Shown here piece by piece: positions 18,377-26,053 of a DNA stretch of 53,768 nucleotides. The DNA lies in the NCBI GenBank assembly GCA_036389795.1, contig DASVWD010000274.1:1-53768 (forward strand), in the 5' to 3' direction. The notes beneath the pieces are model-generated. The model was not told the DNA's origin, did not search any database, and worked only from the letters and a program-made list of their open reading frames with translations. A program made the position numbers and the translations under genes. Every line of letters starts with the position of its first letter. Position 1 is the first letter of the stretch. Origin of the DNA: Longimicrobium sp. (GTDB lineage Bacteria; Gemmatimonadota; Gemmatimonadetes; Longimicrobiales; Longimicrobiaceae).

Positions 18377-20353
18377 ATGGCGCAGACCCGCGAGCGCGTC
18401 CCCGTCGTCATCGTCGAGTACGACCAGATCGCCCGCACCATCGCCGGGCGCATCGCCGAGATCATCCGGCAGAGGAACGCCGAGGGCCGCCCCGCCGTGC
18501 TGGGGCTGGCCACCGGGAGCACGCCGATCGGCATCTACCGCGAGCTGATCCGCATGCACCGCGAGGAAGGGCTCGACTTCTCCCGCGTCGTGACCTTCAA
18601 CCTCGACGAGTACTACCCCATGGCGCCCGACAGCATCCACAGCTACGTGCGCTACATGTGGGAGAACCTCTTCGACCACATCGACATCCCCAGGGAGAAC
18701 GTCCACGTCCCCGCCGGCGACGTCCCCCGCGAGCAGGTGGAGGAGTTCTGCGCCCACTACGAGCGGCAGATCCGGGAGGCCGGCGGGATCGACTTCCAGA
18801 TCCTGGGGATCGGCAAGACGGGGCACATCGGCTTCAACGAGCCCGGCTCGGGGGTCGAGTCGCGGACGCGGCTCATCCCCCTCGACACCGTCACCCGGCG
18901 CGACGCCGCGGGCGACTTCTTCGGCGAGGACAACGTTCCCACCGAGGCCATCACCATGGGCGTGGCCAGCATCCTGGAGGCGAAGGAGATCGCCCTGGTG
19001 GCCACCGGCGAGCACAAGGCGGCCATCGTGCGCCGCTCGGTGGAGGGCGAGCCCGACCCCGACGTGGCGGCCACGTACCTGCAGAACCACCCGAACGCCA
19101 CCTTCTACCTGGACCCCGCGGCCGCCGCCGAGCTCACCCGCATCAAGACGCCGTGGGTGGTGGGCGAGGTGAAGTGGACGCGCCGGCTGGAGATCGAGGC
19201 GGTGATCTGGCTCAGCCAGACCACGGGGAAGTCGATCCTCAAGCTCGACCCCGAGGACTACCGCGAGCACCACCTGTCCTCCCTGCTGGCGAGGTACGGC
19301 TCGGCCGGGCCCCTGAACGGCGAGGTGTTCAACGCGCTGATCGCCAAGATCCAGGGCCGGAGCAAGCTGCCGCACGGCAAGCGCATCATCGTCTTCAGCC
19401 CGCACCCCGACGACGACGTGATCTCGATGGGCGGCATCCTCAACAAGCTGCACCAGAACGCCAACGAGATCACGGTCGCCTACCAGACCTCGGGGAACAT
19501 CGCCGTCTTCGACCACGAGGTGCGGCGCTACCTGGACTGGCTGCGCCGCTTCAGCCGCGACTTCGCGCTGGGCGACGGGCAGGTGGAGGACCTGGCGACC
19601 CGCATCGAGACCTTCCTGGAGAGCAAGCACCCCGGGCAGGTCGACATCCCCGAGGTGCTGCAGATCAAGCGGCGCATCCGCGAGGCCGAGGCGGTGTCGG
19701 GGATCGAGACCTTCGGGATGACGCGCGAGCAGGCGTGCTTCCTGAACCTCCCCTTCTACCAGACGGGGAAGGTGCGCAAGGACCCGATCGGCCCCGAGGA
19801 CGTGGCGATCACGCTGCGCCTGCTGGAGGAGCGGCGCCCCGAGCTGGTGTTCGTGGCCGGCGACCTGTCGGACCCGCACGGCACCCACCGCATGTGCCTG
19901 CAGGCGGTGGAGCTGGCGCTCGAGCAGTACTCCGGCGAGCCGCCCGAGGTGTGGTACTACCGCGGCGCCTGGCAGGAGTGGAGCGTGGCCCAGGCCGACG
20001 TGCTGGTGCCGCTCTCGGAAGAGGAGCTCGACACCAAGATCCTGGCGATCTTCAAGCACCAGAGCCAGAAGGACAAGGCGCCGTTCCCGGGGCAGGACGA
20101 GCGCGAGTTCTGGCAGCGCGTCGAGGAGCGCAACACCGCCACCGCGCACATCGTGGACGCGCTGGGGCTCCCCGAGTACTTCGCCATGGAGGCGTACGTG
20201 GTGCGCCAGAACGGGCGGCCGCTGGAGCGCGAGCCGGTGCCCACCAGCGCGCTGGCCGCCCCGCCGCGCTTCCGCCGCGCCACCGACCACCCGGGCGCCT
20301 ACCGGGTGCGCGCCGCGGACGCGGTGGGCGAGGCCGGCGGCCGGGTCGGCTAG
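18377..20353 (+). CDS. nagB: Glucosamine-6-phosphate deaminase (NagB) fused to a PIG-L/LmbE deacetylase domain
   Basis: 658 residues from ATG at 18377. The N-terminal ~270 residues are NagB, with ATGSTP (45-50), LDEYY (76-80), the IGKTGHIGFNEPGS catalytic loop and the LVATGEHKA stretch. It converts glucosamine-6-phosphate to fructose-6-phosphate and ammonia. The C-terminal ~340 residues are a PIG-L/LmbE zinc deacetylase-like domain with the HPDDD motif (His343) and a late DPHGTH. Such fusions are known from Bacteroidota and relatives and are about this long. The fusion suggests GlcNAc(-6-P) deacetylation followed by deamination in one chain, although direct proof for the second domain's substrate is lacking. 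The next gene, a GlcNAc-kinase-like ATPase, starts 16 bases later and would supply the phosphate. Confidence 0.93.
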   Translation: MAQTRERVPVVIVEYDQIARTIAGRIAEIIRQRNAEGRPAVLGLATGSTPIGIYRELIRMHREEGLDFSRVVTFNLDEYYPMAPDSIHSYVRYMWENLFDHIDIPRENVHVPAGDVPREQVEEFCAHYERQIREAGGIDFQILGIGKTGHIGFNEPGSGVESRTRLIPLDTVTRRDAAGDFFGEDNVPTEAITMGVASILEAKEIALVATGEHKAAIVRRSVEGEPDPDVAATYLQNHPNATFYLDPAAAAELTRIKTPWVVGEVKWTRRLEIEAVIWLSQTTGKSILKLDPEDYREHHLSSLLARYGSAGPLNGEVFNALIAKIQGRSKLPHGKRIIVFSPHPDDDVISMGGILNKLHQNANEITVAYQTSGNIAVFDHEVRRYLDWLRRFSRDFALGDGQVEDLATRIETFLESKHPGQVDIPEVLQIKRRIREAEAVSGIETFGMTREQACFLNLPFYQTGKVRKDPIGPEDVAITLRLLEERRPELVFVAGDLSDPHGTHRMCLQAVELALEQYSGEPPEVWYYRGAWQEWSVAQADVLVPLSEEELDTKILAIFKHQSQKDKAPFPGQDEREFWQRVEERNTATAHIVDALGLPEYFAMEAYVVRQNGRPLEREPVPTSALAAPPRFRRATDHPGAYRVRAADAVGEAGGRVG

Positions 20354-20369
20354 AGCGGCCGCGGGACGA

Positions 20370-21296
20370 ATGTCTACGTTCGCCGGGATCGACGGCGGCG
20401 GCACGCGCACCACGCTGGTGCTGGCCGGCGAGGGCGGGCGCGAGCTGGCGCGGCGGGTGGGCCCCGCCGGCCTCGTCGACCCGCGCCACCCCGCCGCCAC
20501 CGCCGACATGCTGGCCGCCCTGGTGCGCGACGCCCTGGCCGAGGCGGGCCTCTCCGAGCCCCCGGCGGCGCTCTGCGCGGGCCTGGCCGGGGTGGGCAAC
20601 GAGGACGAGCGCGCCGAGGTGGAGGCGGCGCTCGCGGCCGCGGGCGTGGCCGGGCGGGTGCGGGTGACCACCGACGGCGCGGTGGCGCTGGAGGGCGCGC
20701 TGGGCGGCGGCGCCGGCGTGCTGCTGATCGCCGGCACCGGCTCGGTGGCCTACGCCCGCGCCGAAGACGGGCGGGTGGAGCGCTGCGGCGGCTGGGGGAT
20801 GGTCGTCGGCGACGAGGGGAGCGGCTGGTCGCTCGGGCGCGCGGGGCTGGCGGCGGCGCTCCGGGCGGCGGACGGGCGGGGCCCGCGCACGCGGCTCCTC
20901 GACCTCTTCCTCCAAGCGCTGGAGCTGGACGGCCCCAGCGCCATCCCGCCCTGGGCCGGGCGCGTGGACAAGTCGGCCGTGGCGAAGCTGGCCAGGCACG
21001 TGATCTCCGCCGCCGAGCAGGGCGACCCGGTGGCGCTGGGCGTGGCGGAGCGCGAGGCGCGCGAGCTGGCCTGCCACGCCCTGGCGCTCGCCCGCCGGCT
21101 GGAGCCCTGGAGCGGCGCCGTCCCCGTCGTCTTCCACGGCGGCGTGCTCTCGAACCCCTTCTACGCCGGGGTGGTGGAGGGCGCGCTGGAGGAGTTCGAG
21201 TACGCGTTCAGCGTCCGCCCCGCGGTGAGCGACGCCGTGCACGGTGCCCTCTCCTTCGCGCGGCGGCTGGTGGAGGAGCCGGAGCCGGCGGCGTGA
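20370..21296 (+). CDS. BadF/BadG-type ATPase, N-acetylglucosamine kinase-like
   Basis: 308 residues of the ASKHA (sugar kinase/actin) fold. The phosphate-1 motif is FAGIDGGGTRTT at the N-terminus, phosphate-2 is in LIAGTGSVAY, and the adenosine motif is in VVFHGGVLSNP. The segment CGGWGMVVGDEGSGWSLGRA is typical of eukaryotic-type GlcNAc kinase (NAGK) and its bacterial relatives. Expected role: ATP-dependent phosphorylation of GlcNAc released by the NagZ-like enzyme upstream, feeding the NagB/PIG-L fusion immediately before it. The position at the end of the plus-strand cluster and the hairpin downstream at 21443 mark it as the last gene of the unit. Confidence 0.9.
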   Translation: MSTFAGIDGGGTRTTLVLAGEGGRELARRVGPAGLVDPRHPAATADMLAALVRDALAEAGLSEPPAALCAGLAGVGNEDERAEVEAALAAAGVAGRVRVTTDGAVALEGALGGGAGVLLIAGTGSVAYARAEDGRVERCGGWGMVVGDEGSGWSLGRAGLAAALRAADGRGPRTRLLDLFLQALELDGPSAIPPWAGRVDKSAVAKLARHVISAAEQGDPVALGVAEREARELACHALALARRLEPWSGAVPVVFHGGVLSNPFYAGVVEGALEEFEYAFSVRPAVSDAVHGALSFARRLVEEPEPAA

Positions 21297-21300
21297 CCGC

Positions 21301-21331
21301 AGGTGCGAAGTGCGAGGTGCGAAGTGCGAAG
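21301..21331 (+). repeat. AGTGCGAA-type octamer tract
   Basis: GGTGCGAAGTGCGAGGTGCG and a further AAGTGCGAAGG follow five bases after the kinase stop. The same simple repeat recurs at 14356-14374 (inverse), 36763-36783, 46809-46838 and 52531-52554. Confidence 0.75.
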
Positions 21332-21442
21332 GCCGCGGCGAGTCCGCGGCCTTCCTGGTTGATGATCCCTGGCGCGCACAACCCGCCTTCACAGGGTCAT
21401 GCCATTTTGCGGAGGATCGCCCGGGAGACCATAACTGAATGT

Positions 21443-21520
21443 CTCACACGGAGGAAACGGAGTTAACGGAGAACTGCGGGGGTTCTCCGTTGACTCCGTT
21501 AACTCCGTGTGAGGCTTTTT
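21443..21520 (+). terminator. Long hairpin (CGGAGTTAA class) acting as a probable terminator
   Basis: Arms 21443-21474 and 21482-21513 are reverse complements with three mismatches over 32 bases. The hairpin is followed by GCTTTTT, so this copy of the dispersed hairpin has the form of an intrinsic terminator. It lies between the amino-sugar cluster and the converging zinc-ribbon gene. The remaining bases of 21332-21572 show nothing else. Confidence 0.7.
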
Positions 21521-21572
21521 GCCGTTCGCCGAAAGATCGGGAATCCATCCAGAACCGTCCCTGGGACTGGTA

Positions 21573-21800
21573 TCATCCACCCAGAGCCGTCTTCCTCGCC
21601 TCGTTCAGCCTGGGTGTCGATTGATATGGGACTGCGACGATCCCGTCGCACTCGGCGCACACGGCCACGAGCACGTCCGGCACGTTGATCCGGGGACTGA
21701 CGAGCGGGTAAGTGCGGAACTCGAAACGGGTCTCGACCACCCTCCCACAGTTCTCGCAGATCGCCCGGGACCGGTCACCAACCTTCCAGAGCTTCTCCAT
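21573..21800 (-). CDS. Small zinc-ribbon protein
   Basis: 75 residues from ATG at 21800 with GAGGAG just upstream. Two CxxC knuckles (CENC at residues 15-18 and CAEC at 48-51) frame a zinc ribbon. The stretch FRTYPLVSPRINVPDVLVAV lies between them and VPYQSTPRLNEARK follows. The layout resembles the zinc-binding N-domain of MqsA/YgiT-type antitoxin proteins, but the helix-turn-helix part is missing and no toxin gene is visible next to it. It may bind nucleic acid or a partner protein. Base composition is lower in GC than its surroundings. Confidence 0.7.
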   Translation of the reverse strand: MEKLWKVGDRSRAICENCGRVVETRFEFRTYPLVSPRINVPDVLVAVCAECDGIVAVPYQSTPRLNEARKTALGG

Positions 21801-21962
21801 GACTCCTCACGTTGATCCTCGTGGGTGCCGAGGAAGATCTCGTCCAGAATGTATCTTTTCCTCGACTGCTTCGCGAGGGGCAACGCTCGCCTCTTTCGCG
21901 CGAAGGCCTCGCCCACCCAATTTCCTCCCGAAACTCCCGGCCACATCCGACGAGATACTCCG

Positions 21963-23687
21963 ATGCCCCTCCGCCCCGCCCGGCCCCTCGCGCTCGCGCT
22001 CCTGGCCGCCTGCGCGCCGTCCGCCCAGCGGCAGCAACCGCCGACCGCGCCGACCGCGCCGACGGCGACCCGGTCGGCCACGCCCGGCGAGCCGTACGAC
22101 CTGCTGATCCGCGGCGGGAGGATCGTGGACGGCACCGGGAGCCCGTGGTACCGCGGCGACGTGGCGATCCGGGGCGACCGCATCGCCGCCGTGGGGCTCC
22201 TTCCGGGGGCCGTGGCGCGCGACACCATCGACGCCACGGGGCTCGTGGTGGCGCCGGGGTTCATCGACATGCTGGGGCACTCCGAGTACCCGCTGCTGCG
22301 CGACGGGCGGGCCGTCTCCAAGATCACGCAGGGGATCACCAGCGAGGTCACCGGCGAGGTCACCAGCGTGGTCCCCGTCAACCAGAACACCCTGCGCGAG
22401 CTGGGCGACAGCACCCGCGCGCGCGTCACCTGGACCGACCTGGACGGCTACTTCCAGGCGCTGGAGCGCGCCCGCCCCGCCATCAACCTGGCCACCTTCG
22501 TCACCGTCGGCTCCGTGCGCCGCTACGTGATGGGCGACGTGGACCGCCCCGCCACCCCGGCGGAGCTGGAGCGGATGAAGGCGCTGGTCGACGAGGCGAT
22601 GCGGCAGGGGGCGCTGGGGCTCTCCTCCGGGCTCATCTACGCCCCCGCCTCGTACGCCCCCGAGGCGGAGATCGCCGAGCTGGCGAAGGTGGCCGGGCGC
22701 TGGGGCGGCGGCTACGCCTCGCACATCCGCTCCGAGGGCGACCGGCTGGTGGAGGCCATCGAAGAGGCGATCCGCATCGGCCAGGCGGGCGGCACCTGGG
22801 TGCAGATCCACCACCTGAAGGCGTCGGGGAAGCGCAACTGGGGGAAGATGCGCCAGGCCGTGGCGGCGATCGAGGCCGCCCGCGCCCGCGGCCTCGACGT
22901 CACCGCCGACCAGTACCCGTACCCCGCCTCCGGGACCGACCTCGCGGCCATCATCCCCAACTGGGCGCACGCCGGCGGCACCGACTCGCTGGTGGCGCGC
23001 CTCGCCGACCCGGCGGTGCGCCGGCGCCTGCGCGAAGAGCTCACCACCGGCGGCACCGACTGGCGCATCGGCGAGAGCGCCGGCGGGCCCAGCGGCGTGC
23101 TGATCAGCGACTTCGGCACGGACAGCCTGGAGAAGTACGAGGGGATGCGCCTGGATGCCGTCGCCGCCGCGCGTGGGCAGGAGGTGGTGGACGCGCTCTT
23201 CGACCTGCTGGTGGCCGACCGCGCCAACACGGCGGCCATCTACTTCTCGATGTCGGAGGAAGACATCGAGTACGCCATGCGCCAGCCGTGGGTGAGCGTG
23301 GGGATCGACGCCGGCGCCCGCGCCGCCGACTCCACCGTGGCCGGCAAGCCGCACCCGCGCGCGTACGGCTCGTTCCCGCGCATCCTCTGCCGCTACGTGC
23401 GCGAGCGCCGCGTGCTCACGCTGGAAGACGCCGTGCGCAAGTTCACCGCGCTCCCCGCCGCGCGCGTGGGGCTCGACGACCGCGGCGTGGTGAAGGAAGG
23501 GATGTACGCCGACCTCACGCTCTTCGACCCGGCCACCGTCTGCGACCGCGCCACCTTCGAGAACCCGGTGCAGACCTCGGTGGGCATCGTGCACGTGCTG
23601 GTCAACGGCGTCCCCGTGGTGCGCGACACGCGCGTGACCGGCGCCCGCCCGGGGAGGCCGCTGCGCCGTGTCGGCACGGCTCCGTGA
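21963..23687 (+). CDS. D-aminoacylase / N-acyl-D-amino-acid deacylase-like amidohydrolase (lipoprotein)
   Basis: About 574 residues from ATG at 21963. Upstream in-frame codons lie before a clear signal peptide (PLALALLAAC lipobox). An amidohydrolase (metallo TIM barrel) follows: the urease-alpha/D-aminoacylase start GGRIVDGTGSPWYRGD, VVAPGFIDMLGHSEYP where the usual HxH is replaced by GHSE, then KITQGITSEVTGE. HIRSEGDRLVEAIEEAI and IHHLKASGK supply the histidine ligands. The last part (VGLDDRGVVKEGMYADLTLF) closes the composite beta-sandwich. Family members hydrolyse N-acyl-D-amino acids or dipeptides; with the cell-wall cluster next door a role in D-amino-acid salvage is plausible. Confidence 0.9.
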   Translation: MPLRPARPLALALLAACAPSAQRQQPPTAPTAPTATRSATPGEPYDLLIRGGRIVDGTGSPWYRGDVAIRGDRIAAVGLLPGAVARDTIDATGLVVAPGFIDMLGHSEYPLLRDGRAVSKITQGITSEVTGEVTSVVPVNQNTLRELGDSTRARVTWTDLDGYFQALERARPAINLATFVTVGSVRRYVMGDVDRPATPAELERMKALVDEAMRQGALGLSSGLIYAPASYAPEAEIAELAKVAGRWGGGYASHIRSEGDRLVEAIEEAIRIGQAGGTWVQIHHLKASGKRNWGKMRQAVAAIEAARARGLDVTADQYPYPASGTDLAAIIPNWAHAGGTDSLVARLADPAVRRRLREELTTGGTDWRIGESAGGPSGVLISDFGTDSLEKYEGMRLDAVAAARGQEVVDALFDLLVADRANTAAIYFSMSEEDIEYAMRQPWVSVGIDAGARAADSTVAGKPHPRAYGSFPRILCRYVRERRVLTLEDAVRKFTALPAARVGLDDRGVVKEGMYADLTLFDPATVCDRATFENPVQTSVGIVHVLVNGVPVVRDTRVTGARPGRPLRRVGTAP

Positions 23688-23700
23688 ACCGCATTTCGCA

Positions 23701-23856
23701 CTGCGTTTGGGCGTGTCCCTTCGCTGCGCTCCGGGCCGGGCTGCGCGCGCCGTAGGCCTGCAAACAACGCAGGCCAACGGCGCCCGGCCCCGGTCGCGCC
23801 AAACCCCCGGCGCGCCCGTGTCCCGGCCCTCCGGGCGCGCATCCCTCACGCGGGGT
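23701..23856 (+). repeat. Dispersed intergenic repeat, family A
   Basis: CTGCGTTTGGGCGTGTCCCT at the left and GGCCCTCCGGGCGCGCATCC then CTCACGCGGGG at the right match copies at 14375 and 34519. The centre differs and contains its own hairpin (GTAGGCCTGCAAACAACGCA then GGCC). It fills the gap between the D-aminoacylase-like gene and the repair pair. Confidence 0.8.
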
Positions 23857-23878
23857 TTCGTCGCGGCGGTGTAGACGG

Positions 23879-25096
23879 ATGCCCGACGCCCCCGACCTGC
23901 ACCTGGCCGAGACCCTCGCCGCCCAGGTCCGCCGCGACCCCGCCGCCTTCCCCGACGCCGCGCGCCTGGCCGCCGCCGCGGGCGTCGGCGCGGCGGAGCT
24001 CGACGCGCTCTTCCGCCGGCACTTCCACGCCACGCCCGCCGACTTCCTGGCCCGCGAGCGCGTCGCCGCCGCCCGCCGCCACCTCGCCGGCGGCCGCGCC
24101 CCGGCCGAAGCGGCGTCCGCCGTCGGCTGGGAGAGCCTCTCCGCCTTCGACGAGGACTTCCGCCGGCTGACGGGGATGGCCCCCGGCGACTACCGCCGCC
24201 TGGGCGCCTCGCCCGGGTTCACCCTCGCGCTCCCGCCGGACTTCCGCGCCGCCGACGCGCTCCGCCACTTCGGCCGCGACACGGAGAGCCCCGCCGAGCG
24301 CGCCGCCGGCAGCGACTTCGTCAAGGCGCTGCGGCTCGCCGGGACGCCCGCGCGGCTGCACGTGCGGCTGGAAGACGGCGCCGCCCGCTGCCGCGTCGAG
24401 TCCGCCCGCCCCGTCCCGCCGGAGGGGATGCGCGCCGCTCACGCGGCCGTCGTCCGCATCCTGGGCCTGGGCTCCGACCCCGCCGCCTTCGAGCGCCACG
24501 TCGTGCGCGAGCCGGTCCTCGGCGGCCTGGTCGCCCGCCGTCCCGGGCTGCGCGTCCCGCTCACGGCCGACTTCTTCGAGGCGCTGGTGTGGGTGATCGT
24601 CGGCCAGCAGGTGAACCTCCCCTTCGCCTTCGCCCTGCGGCGCGAGGTGTTCGACCTGGCGGGCGAGGACGCGGGCGACGGCTTCCGCGCGCACCCCACG
24701 CCCGAGGCGGTCGCCGCGCTCGACTACGCCGACCTCACCGCCCGCCGCTTCTCGCGCCGCAAGGCCGAGTACGTGATCGACACCGCGCGGCTGATCGCGA
24801 CCGGCGGGCTGGACCTGGACGCCCTGGCGGACGCCCCCGCTCCCGCGGCGGAGGAGCGGCTCCTCGCCGTGCGCGGGCTGGGCCCCTGGTCCGTGCAGTA
24901 CCTGCTGATGCGCGGCCTGGGCTTCGCCGACTGCGTGCCGCTGGGCGACGCCGGCCTCACCGCCGCCCTGGCGCGCGCCTTCGCGCTCGGCCACCGCCCC
25001 GGCGCCGCGGAGACGGCGGCGCTGATGGAGCCGTTCGCCCCCCACCGCAGTCTGGCGACCTTCCACCTGTGGACCAGCCTGGGAGACCCCGCATGA
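23879..25096 (+). CDS. DNA-3-methyladenine glycosylase II (AlkA) with N-terminal AraC-type HTH
   Basis: 405 residues. Residues 1-110 are an AraC/XylS-type double helix-turn-helix (AGVGAAELDALFRRHFHATP...FDEDFRRLTGMAPGDYRR) without the Ada methyl-acceptor zinc domain. Next come the AlkA N-domain (TLALPPDFRAADALRHFGRD) and the HhH-GPD glycosylase core. The hairpin is VRGLGPWSVQYLLMRGLG and the catalytic Asp is D357 in PLGDAGL. It excises alkylated bases (3-methyladenine and others) in base-excision repair and may also bind its own promoter. ATGA overlap with the ogt-like gene shows translational coupling. Regulator-glycosylase fusions are known in Actinomycetota and Proteobacteria. Confidence 0.93.
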   Translation: MPDAPDLHLAETLAAQVRRDPAAFPDAARLAAAAGVGAAELDALFRRHFHATPADFLARERVAAARRHLAGGRAPAEAASAVGWESLSAFDEDFRRLTGMAPGDYRRLGASPGFTLALPPDFRAADALRHFGRDTESPAERAAGSDFVKALRLAGTPARLHVRLEDGAARCRVESARPVPPEGMRAAHAAVVRILGLGSDPAAFERHVVREPVLGGLVARRPGLRVPLTADFFEALVWVIVGQQVNLPFAFALRREVFDLAGEDAGDGFRAHPTPEAVAALDYADLTARRFSRRKAEYVIDTARLIATGGLDLDALADAPAPAAEERLLAVRGLGPWSVQYLLMRGLGFADCVPLGDAGLTAALARAFALGHRPGAAETAALMEPFAPHRSLATFHLWTSLGDPA

Positions 25097-25563
25097 CCGC
25101 CTACGCCGCCCGCGTCGCGTCGCCCATCGGCACCCTCACCGCGGTGGTGGACGAAGCCGGGGCCCTGACGCGCCTCCTCTTCGCCGGCGACGCGCCCCCG
25201 CCGGACGCCGTGTGGGACGAGGAGCGCTGCGCCCCCGTCGCCGCGGAGCTCGGCGAGTACTTCCGCGGCGAGCGCCGCGACTTCGGCGTCCCCCTCGCCC
25301 CGCGCGGCACCGACTTCCAGCGGCGCGTGTGGGACGAGCTGCGCCGCATCCCCTACGGCCAGACGATCAGCTACCGCGAGCTGGCCGCGCGCGTCGGCCG
25401 CCCCGCCGCCGTCCGCGCCGTGGGCCGCGCCAACGGCACGAACCCCATCCCCATCATCGTGCCCTGTCACCGCGTCATCGGCACGGACGGCAGTCTGACC
25501 GGCTACGGCGGCGGCCTGGAGACCAAGCGCCGTCTGCTGGAGCTGGAAGGTGCTGCCGTCTGA
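25093..25563 (+). CDS. ogt: Methylated-DNA--[protein]-cysteine S-methyltransferase
   Basis: 156 residues from the ATG at 25093, overlapping the AlkA stop. The methyl-acceptor cysteine is C125 in the invariant IPIIVPCHRVIG, with the upstream HTH segment RIPYGQTISYRELAARVGRP and the Arg finger of AVRAVGRANGTNP. It removes O6-alkyl groups from guanine by suicidal transfer to its own cysteine. No Ada regulatory domain is present, so the preceding AraC-AlkA fusion would be the only local regulator. Length and motifs are normal for Ogt. Confidence 0.96.
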   Translation: MTAYAARVASPIGTLTAVVDEAGALTRLLFAGDAPPPDAVWDEERCAPVAAELGEYFRGERRDFGVPLAPRGTDFQRRVWDELRRIPYGQTISYRELAARVGRPAAVRAVGRANGTNPIPIIVPCHRVIGTDGSLTGYGGGLETKRRLLELEGAAV

Positions 25564-25635
25564 GCGCGCGCGGCGGGCGCCCCTGGACGCCCGCCTGCGG
25601 CCGGTTCGACAGTCCTCAAACGTGACGGGTCCGCC

Positions 25636-25866
25636 TCAGTAGCACAGGCACTTCGTTCCACCCATGCCGTTGCTGACGCAGGAGCCGCCGTAGTAGCCGG
25701 CCCCGATACAGTAGTTGTTGCAGAAGTTGTGGTCGCAGGCGCGGGCGGCGCCGGCCGAGGGGTCCTGCGGTGTTTCCGCGAACGCCTGCGTAGCGCCGAA
25801 GCCGAGGGCGGCGACCAGCGCCGCGCCGAACAGCGTACGTCCGAGAGCCGGTCCGTAACGTCTCAT
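25636..25866 (-). CDS. Secreted defensin-like (CS-alpha-beta) cysteine-rich peptide
   Basis: 76 residues from ATG at 25866, six bases after AGGAGG. An upstream extension to 25929 is rejected. Signal peptide is residues 1-30 (AQ-like end ATQAFA), then a short acidic stretch ETPQDPSAGAARA, then a 33-residue domain with exactly six cysteines: C44, C49, C53, C63, C73, C75. The spacing C-x4-C-x3-C-x9-C-x9-C-x-C contains the CxxxC and CxC pair of the cysteine-stabilised alpha-beta fold. GYYGGSC and the terminal CLCY closely resemble plectasin/insect defensins (GGYC, CKCY). Bacterial defensin-like peptides are rare (a myxobacterial one has been described). The role is inferred: antimicrobial or channel-active peptide. 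It follows recQ on the same strand with its own ribosome site. Confidence 0.8.
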   Translation of the reverse strand: MRRYGPALGRTLFGAALVAALGFGATQAFAETPQDPSAGAARACDHNFCNNYCIGAGYYGGSCVSNGMGGTKCLCY

Positions 25867-26053
25867 GGCGTCCTCCTGGGAGTGAGTGCTCAGGAACCCT
25901 AGTGTGCCGCGTCCGTTTGCAAGAAACATGCTGAGCTTGTCCTAGTAAGGCTGAAAAAGAGCGGTGTGCAGGCCGAAGAGACATCGCTTCGATCGAAGTA
26001 CACGAAAGCCGGGCCGATGCGCGGCCCGCCCGTGTTCCACCGGCGCGGGTCCT

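Noticed and set aside
21605-21962. Possible toxin-like gene upstream of the zinc-ribbon gene (frame containing RKRYILDEIFLGTHEDQREE)
   Set aside because: The frame has no start with a ribosome site and runs through the zinc-ribbon gene and the D-aminoacylase gene in shadow frames.
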